Shown here piece by piece: positions 1 to 4,902 of a stretch of DNA of 12,375 nt (its first letter is position 1; each line of letters opens with the position of its first letter). The notes beneath the pieces are model-generated. The model ran no database searches. It was given only the letters and a program-made list of their open reading frames with translations, and was not told the origin of the DNA. This DNA comes from an uncultured Collinsella sp. (lineage in GTDB: Bacteria; Actinomycetota; Coriobacteriia; Coriobacteriales; Coriobacteriaceae), in contig USLO01000037.1 of assembly GCA_900555515.1 (NCBI GenBank), forward strand, positions 1 through 12,375, given 5' to 3'. Both the position numbers and the translations under genes were made by a program.

Positions 1-619
1 CTCGGATGCCAACGCCGCCTTCGCTTGTTGGGAGCGAGAGGGCGATTGCCGAAGCGGTCTCCATAGGCGAGGCCGAGTGATCGTAGATGTGCCTGAGCGC
101 GAGCCGTGCACGTGTGGCACCGGGTTTGCCGGGGTGTCGATCGAGCAGTTCGGTTATTTCATCCTTGGAGGTGGTGGCTGGTTGCTCGGTATAAGGGTCG
201 GCGGGATTGAGCCTCATGCGATAATCGCCGCAAACTTCATAGCCATATTCGAGATATTCGATCCTATCCATCCACTCGACAGCGAGCACGAAGGTGAAGG
301 CTTCGTCGGTGATGAAGATTCCGGGCGTCAACTCGTTAATATGCTCGTAGGGAAGATTTTGTCCAAGAATGTGGCAAACGACGCCTTTGGTACGAATTCG
401 CTCGAATTCGAATACAACCGCGATATCGATAGTCTTAAGCATATCGGACGGAATGCCGCAGTCGGTAAGGGCCTGTCGTATGCGCGCAACGCGTTGCTGG
501 GTGGAGATGCCTTGTGCGCCTATCTGGTAGTCGTGCCGCGCAAGAGACTGAACCAAATTCTGGGGTGCATGATGGACAAGCCATGCGGTTTTATGCGAAA
601 TGAGAACAGGGGTATCCAT
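1..619 (-). CDS. Unnamed AbiEi/DUF559-like protein, N-terminal part, cut by left edge
   Basis: A 206-codon open frame reads from an ATG at 619 to the left edge without a stop, so the C-terminus is missing. A purine-rich GAGAGG lies about 7 bases before the ATG. The visible protein is soluble, with no signal peptide or membrane segment. It starts MDTPVLISHKTAWLVHHAP and near residue 183 carries SPMETASAIALSLP followed by a Gly-rich GGVGI. From memory, an Ala-Ser-Pro-Met-Glu-Thr block followed by a 'LP..GGYGL' stretch is common in coriobacterial proteins whose C-terminus is an endonuclease-like (DUF559/Vsr-type) domain and whose N-terminus resembles the AbiEi/transcription-regulator group. That C-terminal domain would lie beyond the edge, so the function is inferred and unproven. 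Codon use on this strand is coherent, and the open frame on the opposite strand here is a shadow. Confidence 0.72.
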   Translation of the reverse strand, partial: MDTPVLISHKTAWLVHHAPQNLVQSLARHDYQIGAQGISTQQRVARIRQALTDCGIPSDMLKTIDIAVVFEFERIRTKGVVCHILGQNLPYEHINELTPGIFITDEAFTFVLAVEWMDRIEYLEYGYEVCGDYRMRLNPADPYTEQPATTSKDEITELLDRHPGKPGATRARLALRHIYDHSASPMETASAIALSLPTSEGGVGIR

Positions 620-674
620 TAAGGGCCTCTCGCTCTGAGCCGGTATCCAACTCTTATGTCCGTTGAAGTGGGGA

Positions 675-704
675 AATATACCGGATGTGAGTAAATCAAC
701 TCAC
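675..704 (-). promoter_or_regulatory. Candidate -10 with adjacent dyad, upstream of the left-edge gene
   Basis: On the minus strand a TATATT (680-675) could be the -10 box of the left-edge gene. Directly upstream is a perfect 6-bp inverted repeat, GTGAGT/ACTCAC (687-692 and 699-704, 6-base spacer). A further GTGAG at 712-716 pairs with the same CTCAC. A dyad in the spacer or -35 position is the usual place for a repressor operator. No good -35 is visible at normal spacing (TTGATT is only 13 bases away), so this is tentative. Confidence 0.3.
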
Positions 705-724
705 TCATGCTGTGAGCTCAATCC

Positions 725-789
725 AAACATGTACGTCAGCCTCCAAAGATGTCGAAAAATGTCGTTTTTGGAGGGTGACGTACATGTTT
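725..789. repeat. 23-bp near-perfect inverted repeat (hairpin, REP-like or operator)
   Basis: The left arm 725-747 and right arm 767-789 are reverse complements over 23 bp with one mismatch (G739 opposite G775). The outer half of each arm reads AAACATGTACGTCA. The 19-base loop contains ATGTCG twice (749-754 and 759-764) and an AAAAA/TTTTT pair that could form a competing stem. It sits mid-way in the divergent intergenic region, about 105 bases from the left-edge gene's start and 136 bases from the TRIC gene's start. No T-run follows either arm, so it is not a normal intrinsic terminator. A REP-type element, a large operator or a MITE remnant are all possible. Confidence 0.8.
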
Positions 790-855
790 CGGATCCCTGG
801 CATTCCAGGAACGCCCACGCCCGCACCCAGTCCCTACCGTTTGCCGAGCAATAGG

Positions 856-883
856 TTCTCAATCGCCGCCGACCATGTACTAT
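856..883 (+). promoter_or_regulatory. Weak candidate promoter for the TRIC-type gene
   Basis: TACTAT at 878-883 is a reasonable -10 box. A poor -35 (TTCTCA, 856-861) lies 16 bases upstream. The -10 sits inside a small GTAC-TAT-GTAC palindrome (877-887), and the CATGTAC heptamer here also occurs in the arms of the inverted repeat at 725-789, which may be coincidence. Transcription would start near 890, giving a leader of about 35 bases. Only the -10 match and position support this. Confidence 0.25.
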
Positions 884-910
884 GTACGGGCATTGTCTAA
901 ACTCGCAATC

Positions 911-917
911 AGAAGGA
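911..917 (+). promoter_or_regulatory. Shine-Dalgarno AGAAGGA that fixes a TTG start
   Basis: AGAAGGA lies 7 bases before the TTG at 925. The first in-frame ATG (943) has no purine-rich sequence at a workable distance, so TTG 925 is preferred as the start codon of the TRIC-type gene. Confidence 0.65.
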
Positions 918-924
918 CCCCATC

Positions 925-1614
925 TTGCCCGTTGCCGCCGCTATGATCGTTACCGCACACGCCTCGGATGCCATGGTTGCCATCCCGTTTTGGCTCGAGA
1001 TGTTCGCCGTCGTCGCTGCATCGATCTCGGGTGTGCTGGTTGCGCGCGAGCACAAGCTCGACCTGGTGGGCGCCGTCGCGCTCGCCGTGGTCTGTGGCCT
1101 GGGCGGCGGTCTTTTGCGCGATATGACGCTGCAGGTGGGCAACGTCTACATCCTCAACCAACCGATGGCGCTCCCGCTTTCCATTGCCACGGCAGCCATC
1201 ATTTACATTTTCCCGGCAATCGTCGACAAGCCCGAAAAACTCATTCCCCTGCTCGATATCATCTCGGTGGGTATTTATGCGGCAACCGGCGCAGACAAGG
1301 CGCTGGTCTACGGCTTTGCGCCGGCGGTGTGCATCATGATGGGCTTTTTTACCGCGGTGGGCGGCGGCATGCTGCGAGATGGTTTTATGGGTGTGGTGCC
1401 GGGTATTTTCCAGCGCACCAACTTCTATGCCATCGCGGCTATCGCCGGATCGGCAAGCTATGTTTGCCTTGTCATGAGCGGCTTGGTCAGCAATGTCATC
1501 GCACTGGTCGTTTGCGTCGTGGTGACCATGGGGCTGCGCTGGCTGTCGCTGCGCTTTGATATCAAAAGCCCCACCGAGGACGACATCGCACGCTTTTTGC
1601 ACCGCAAAAAGTAG
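925..1614 (+). CDS. TRIC/UPF0126-family membrane channel protein (YicG-like)
   Basis: This 229-aa, very hydrophobic protein has about seven membrane segments. It carries the two signature loops of the UPF0126/TRIC family, GLGGGLLRD at residues 58-66 and VGGGMLRD at 145-152, one in each half of an internally duplicated fold. Prokaryotic TRIC proteins form trimeric, cation-permeable channels in the cytoplasmic membrane; the physiological ion and role are not known for most bacteria, and nothing here narrows it. The length matches the family (about 200-230 aa). The start is a TTG chosen for its Shine-Dalgarno. The charged tail (IARFLHRKK) is cytoplasmic in character. The gene stands alone between a divergent neighbour and the bactofilin-like gene 107 bases downstream on the same strand. 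The next gene has its own leader, so co-transcription is possible but not evident. Confidence 0.9.
   Translation: MPVAAAMIVTAHASDAMVAIPFWLEMFAVVAASISGVLVAREHKLDLVGAVALAVVCGLGGGLLRDMTLQVGNVYILNQPMALPLSIATAAIIYIFPAIVDKPEKLIPLLDIISVGIYAATGADKALVYGFAPAVCIMMGFFTAVGGGMLRDGFMGVVPGIFQRTNFYAIAAIAGSASYVCLVMSGLVSNVIALVVCVVVTMGLRWLSLRFDIKSPTEDDIARFLHRKK
1593..1611. other. 8-bp inverted repeat at the end of the TRIC-type gene
   Basis: CTTTTTGC (1593-1600) and GCAAAAAG (1604-1611) form a perfect 8-bp stem with a 3-base ACC loop, in the last codons just before the TAG. The stem is AT-rich and is not followed by a T-run, so it is a poor intrinsic terminator. It may protect the transcript end or be a coding coincidence. 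Confidence 0.4.
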
Positions 1615-1682
1615 GTGGCGCGGGCTCATCCTTCGAAATGCAACCAAGAGGTTCTTTTAGAGCGCCCACGCGTTGGGTACCC

Positions 1683-1709
1683 TGTTAGGTATATGCCGAA
1701 CACCTAACA
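1683..1709 (+). promoter_or_regulatory. Perfect 8-bp dyad in the leader of the bactofilin-like gene
   Basis: TGTTAGGT (1683-1690) and ACCTAACA (1702-1709) are perfect reverse complements separated by 11 bases, ending where the AAGGA ribosome-binding site begins (about 1710-1714, 7 bases before the ATG). This could be a repressor operator overlapping the promoter start region, or an RNA hairpin that controls ribosome access. The spacing between half-site centres is 19 bases, near two helical turns. No clear -35/-10 pair was found, so operator versus RNA hairpin is undecided. Confidence 0.5.
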
Positions 1710-1721
1710 AAAGGATCAACC

Positions 1722-2867
1722 ATGGCTCTCAATCAAACCGCGGCGGTGCCGTCACATAAGATGCGTCGCTGCCTGTTTATGGCATTCGCGCTCATCGCGC
1801 TGGCGGTCACCGCACTTCCCACGGCGTCGTTCGCCGGCACGGACACCGCAGGCAACGTACTTGCGACCGACAATGACGCCAATTCGTCCGGCGTCGAAGG
1901 TGACCTGTACTGGGCAGGTCAGGCCCTCAACTTGGACGATGCGTCCATCGGCCGCGACATAATTGCAGCAGGCGAGAGCCTCTCCATCCGCGACTGCACG
2001 GTGGGCGGCGCCGTCCGCTTGGCGGCGCGCACCATCGACATTGCCAAGACTACGGTTGATGGCAGCGTGACCGTTGCCGGCCAGCATGTCGTGCTCAATT
2101 CCGACAGCACCGCCAACTGTTTCTATGCGATAGGCGAGACGGTTGCCCTGCGCGGTTCTACCAAGTCGGCAGCGCTTGCGGGCGATACGGTGACTATCGA
2201 TGGCACCGTCGAGGGCGATGTCGAGGTTTGGGCCGACAAGCTCATCCTGGGCAAGAACGCCCACGTCACCGGCACCGTGAACGCGCACGTCTCCGAGGAC
2301 CCCGAGCGCGCCGCGGGAGCCGAGGTCGGTGCGCTCAAGATCGACCGCACCGAGAACGAAGATACTTCCACCGTTAACGATGTCATCGGCGGTATCGTCG
2401 CCGCGGCACTCTCGACCTGCTTTGTCGCTCTGCTGCTCGAACTCGTCTTTCCGCGTGCGACCGCCAGTGCCGCCGGCATGCTCCACCAGCGCCCCACGCC
2501 CCTGTGGGTGAGCGGTCTTCTGGGTACGATTGCTATCGTCCCCGCCATCCTACTGCTGATTATCTCTATCGCCGGGCTGTCGCTTGCCGGAGTCCTCTTG
2601 TGCGGCGTTATCGGCATCGCGTTGGTGTCGAGTGCCTTTGCGGGGTGCGCGATCGCCCGCATGGTCGGACACAACCAGAACCGCTACGCCATGGCAGCCG
2701 TGGGTGGCATCGCCGCGGGTGCGCTTACGGCAATCCCCCTCGTAGGCGATTTCATCAGCGGCGTGGCCTTCGTCTTCACGCTCGGCTACGTCATCCAAAT
2801 CATCTGGCGCAACGCCCACCCCAAGCCGCTGCAGCCGGCTAACATGCCAGGACTCCCCACCGCTTAG
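1722..2867 (+). CDS. Secreted/membrane bactofilin-like (polymer-forming) protein
   Basis: This 381-aa protein has three parts. Residues 1-38 are a signal peptide (basic MRR, hydrophobic run, cleavage near SFA-GT). Residues about 58-190 are a repetitive, short-strand beta-helix of the bactofilin/polymer-forming type, with recurring units such as DGSVTVAG and DGTVEGDVEVWADKLILG. Residues about 218-362 hold four or five membrane segments with Gly/Ala/Ile-rich helices, ending in a short basic and proline-rich tail. Classical bactofilins are cytoplasmic filament scaffolds. Here the signal peptide places the beta-helix outside the membrane, anchored by the C-terminal helices, so a role in surface or envelope organisation is an inference. 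The ATG start has AAGGA 7 bases upstream. A strong terminator follows 77 bases after the stop, so the transcript ends before the pilin cluster. Confidence 0.82.
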   Translation: MALNQTAAVPSHKMRRCLFMAFALIALAVTALPTASFAGTDTAGNVLATDNDANSSGVEGDLYWAGQALNLDDASIGRDIIAAGESLSIRDCTVGGAVRLAARTIDIAKTTVDGSVTVAGQHVVLNSDSTANCFYAIGETVALRGSTKSAALAGDTVTIDGTVEGDVEVWADKLILGKNAHVTGTVNAHVSEDPERAAGAEVGALKIDRTENEDTSTVNDVIGGIVAAALSTCFVALLLELVFPRATASAAGMLHQRPTPLWVSGLLGTIAIVPAILLLIISIAGLSLAGVLLCGVIGIALVSSAFAGCAIARMVGHNQNRYAMAAVGGIAAGALTAIPLVGDFISGVAFVFTLGYVIQIIWRNAHPKPLQPANMPGLPTA

Positions 2868-2878
2868 CCACCAACCAC

Positions 2879-2906
2879 CAAAAAGGGGACAGGCACCTTT
2901 GTGATG
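2879..2906 (+). repeat. Dispersed short repeat, degenerate copy A
   Basis: The core GGGGACAGG with flanking A-run and CTTTG matches the better-preserved copies at 2908-2935 and 10615-10642 when aligned on the four G's. It starts just after the stop of the bactofilin-like gene and lies back to back with copy B. It is the most degenerate of the three copies and was recognised only by comparison with them. Confidence 0.5.
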
Positions 2907-2907
2907 A

Positions 2908-2935
2908 TGCAAAGGGGTCAGGTTTCTTTGCACCA
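2908..2935 (+). repeat. Dispersed 28-bp repeat, copy B
   Basis: The unit begins TGCAAAGGGGTCAGG and ends CTTTGCACCA. Its ends form a perfect 7-bp inverted repeat, TGCAAAG (2908-2914) and CTTTGCA (2926-2932). It matches 22 of 28 bases of the inverted copy at 10615-10642, on the far side of the pilin cluster. It contains no open frame and is intergenic, which suggests a genome-wide interspersed element. Confidence 0.65.
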
Positions 2936-2944
2936 ACAAACGAG

Positions 2945-2984
2945 GCTGGGCACCCGATCGCATCGACCGGGTGCCCAGCTTTTT
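2945..2984 (+). terminator. Rho-independent terminator
   Basis: A perfect 12-bp GC-rich stem (2945-2956 with 2968-2979, arm GCTGGGCACCCG) with an 11-base loop is followed directly by TTTTT (2980-2984). It terminates the plus-strand bactofilin-like transcript. On the minus strand the stem is identical but is followed by a weaker CTCGTTTG, so it may also end the pilin transcript, whose stop is at 3016, only about 30 bases away. Confidence 0.9.
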
Positions 2985-3015
2985 CATGTCTCGTGTTGAT
3001 AGTCGAGTCGAACAG

Positions 3016-4779
3016 TTACTCCTCAGAGCCGTCATCGCGTTTACGACTACGGATGAGATGCGCCACGCCAATGCACAGCACCGCGCCACCAGCAATCCAA
3101 GTGAAGGTCACACCGTTGAGACCGGTGAGCGGGAGGTTGGAGCCCTTCTTATCGGTAACGGTGAGGTGAACCCTACCGTCAGTAGCGCTAGACACCTGAA
3201 CAAGATTCTCGTCAGTTCCTTCAGCAAGTGTGCAACTAGGAGTGAAAGAATTGCCGTTAGTGGGCAGGCTATCGCTCGCGATGGTGAACGTGACACCGCC
3301 TGCTGCGGAGTTGTTGTAGCCAGGGGCGGGCGTAACCTCTTTGAGGACATAGGTGCCCTCATCGAGACCGACAACGTTAATCTTGCCGTTGCTATCAGTT
3401 GTCAGCTTAGCCTTTGTTTCATCGATCGTCTTGACACCATTTGCCATGATAAAGTTGTCAGTATCACCCTGCTCTTGCAGTGTAAACTCAACACCTTTGA
3501 GTCCCTTTTCTTCATCATCAGAACCGACCTTGGTAACGTCAATGCCGTAAGTATAGTCGTAGGCGGGATGGTCGACCGTGGTGCCGGTATCATCGACAAC
3601 GTGCGGGTTGTTGGAGTAGGTAAGCATAACCGTATTCGTCTGTGCGGTACCGAGCAAGCTGCCGAATTGTGACTTGAGCGAACCGTCAGAATTGCAAACC
3701 TTACTAGAGTCGAGCTTGGCCTTATATTCAACGGTCACTGTAGACTTGTCATTCAGGACGATAGGTTTGTCGTTCTCGTCTTGGCACGCCTTAAGATTAG
3801 TGAAGTTAACCGTGAGCACGTCGCCGCTATAGGTCGACTCATAGCCAGACTTGACCACATTGTCATCGATTTTGACCGTGACAACAGGTGTCATGTTGTC
3901 ATTCTTGAGCTCAGGCGTCATGGATGTGGGAAGCTTATCCGTGAAGATGTACTTGTAGGTGCTGTAGGTGTTGATGTTGCTCGCAACGGTGCCGGTCAGC
4001 TGATACTCGATAAACTGATCCATGCGGGAGTCGGCGGACTTATTGGGGCTTGTAAACACGTCGGTACCAAACGTGGCACCATCTGCGTCATCCTTGACGG
4101 CCTTGGTCACGTTGGGGACGCTCTTCTTGGGCTCCGCATTCACATCGGCGCCGCCGACGATGGTGAAAATCGGTGAGGTGAACGCGTCAACATTACCATT
4201 GGTCTTATTGTTATCCTTAGTCGAGCTCGGCTGGTTGGTCACGAAAAGCCAATAGCCGGCATCCAAATTCTTAGTTTGCTGGTTGGTAAGGTCCGTCCAC
4301 ACAAGACCCTCGGTGCTTATGAGTTTCGCCGCAATCACGTTTAGCTTGTTGTCCGCATTGACTTTGGCACCCTCGCCAACGTTATCGGAGCCCGCTTGTT
4401 CCTTAATGAACTCTGCCCATGCCTGAGCGTCGTCATTCTTCGGCTTGTTGGCATAAGCGTTACCGTCAAACACGCTCTTGACGGCATCTCTCACTTCATT
4501 CGATGCCCACGTAATATCGGACAGCGTCTTCTCACCGGTAGAGTCCCAAACATTGGCGTTTGTCTGATCCTGCGTAACCGTAGCGGAGAAAATCTTGATG
4601 CCCTTAAAGGTCGTACCCGCGTAGTCGTCATCTTTGATCGTCACATTGCCGCTCGTCGTAGCCACAGGCGTACCCCCAGCAAACGCCATGGTCACCGGTG
4701 CCATCACGCCGCCGAAGCTCAGCGCTGCTGTGAGGCCGGCGGTTACTGCCAGGCGGGCGATGCTCTTGGTTATCTTCAT
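3016..4779 (-). CDS. Sortase-anchored pilin with D2 and SpaA domains, LPLTG signal
   Basis: This 587-aa cell-wall pilin is probably a shaft (major) subunit. Residues 1-34 are a signal peptide. Residues 45-210 form an N-terminal domain ending in the segment PKKSVPNVTK (217-226), which sits where shaft pilins keep the lysine used for sortase-linked polymerisation. Residues about 240-395 resemble the fimbrial isopeptide-forming D2 domain. Residues about 408-545 are a SpaA/CnaB-type domain with the lysine in DVTK (K417) and the E-box YVLKEVTPAPGY (E481). The partner position near VTDKK looks like Asp rather than Asn. The sorting signal is LPLTG (549-553), a hydrophobic helix and a basic tail RSRKRDD. 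The ATG has GAAAGAGGA 6 bases upstream. It is the last gene of the cluster, 123 bases after the 545-aa paralogue. Whether it is shaft or accessory cannot be proved from sequence. Confidence 0.9.
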   Translation of the reverse strand: MKITKSIARLAVTAGLTAALSFGGVMAPVTMAFAGGTPVATTSGNVTIKDDDYAGTTFKGIKIFSATVTQDQTNANVWDSTGEKTLSDITWASNEVRDAVKSVFDGNAYANKPKNDDAQAWAEFIKEQAGSDNVGEGAKVNADNKLNVIAAKLISTEGLVWTDLTNQQTKNLDAGYWLFVTNQPSSTKDNNKTNGNVDAFTSPIFTIVGGADVNAEPKKSVPNVTKAVKDDADGATFGTDVFTSPNKSADSRMDQFIEYQLTGTVASNINTYSTYKYIFTDKLPTSMTPELKNDNMTPVVTVKIDDNVVKSGYESTYSGDVLTVNFTNLKACQDENDKPIVLNDKSTVTVEYKAKLDSSKVCNSDGSLKSQFGSLLGTAQTNTVMLTYSNNPHVVDDTGTTVDHPAYDYTYGIDVTKVGSDDEEKGLKGVEFTLQEQGDTDNFIMANGVKTIDETKAKLTTDSNGKINVVGLDEGTYVLKEVTPAPGYNNSAAGGVTFTIASDSLPTNGNSFTPSCTLAEGTDENLVQVSSATDGRVHLTVTDKKGSNLPLTGLNGVTFTWIAGGAVLCIGVAHLIRSRKRDDGSEE

Positions 4780-4835
4780 GTTTGGTCCTCTTTCTTGGAG
4801 GGTTCTCTAGTAACTTTTTCAAAACCAATGATCAC

Positions 4836-4851
4836 CAGGTCGGTAGACCTG
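4836..4851 (-). other. Hairpin in the leader of the LPLTG pilin gene
   Basis: CAGGTC (4836-4841) and GACCTG (4846-4851) form a perfect 6-bp stem with a tetraloop, between the two small pilin genes and about 57 bases before the ATG of the last one. No T-run follows closely on the minus strand, so it is more likely an mRNA-stabilising or processing stem than a terminator. Such elements can raise the yield of a shaft pilin from a polycistronic message, but that role is inferred. Confidence 0.4.
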
Positions 4852-4889
4852 CTCGTCACTCGCTACGGAGGCAGTACGCCATTGAGCAA

Positions 4890-4898
4890 GGGGGGGGG
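4890..4898. repeat. G9 homopolymer between pilin genes
   Basis: Nine consecutive G's (nine C's on the coding strand) lie just after the stop of the 545-aa pilin and 111 bases before the ATG of the LPLTG pilin. Runs of this length are prone to slippage. The position is non-coding, so length changes could alter promoter spacing or the leader RNA but not a protein. Confidence 0.85.
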
Positions 4899-4902
4899 AC
4901 AA

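Noticed and set aside
77..622. 181-aa plus-strand open frame at the left
   Set aside because: It is antisense to the coherent minus-strand frame starting at 619, has no good ribosome-binding site and its protein looks unstructured.
796..809. Small CCTGG/CCAGG hairpin after the large inverted repeat
   Set aside because: Only 5 bp with a 4-base loop and no T-run; expected by chance in GC-rich DNA.
663..900. Two short plus-strand frames (663-854 and 712-900) in the intergenic region
   Set aside because: Both run through the inverted repeat at 725-789 and give low-complexity, unrecognisable peptides without ribosome-binding sites.
880..1647. 255-aa minus-strand frame opposite the TRIC-type gene
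   Set aside because: Its protein is rich in His, Asp, Arg and Gln, typical of an antisense shadow of a hydrophobic membrane protein.
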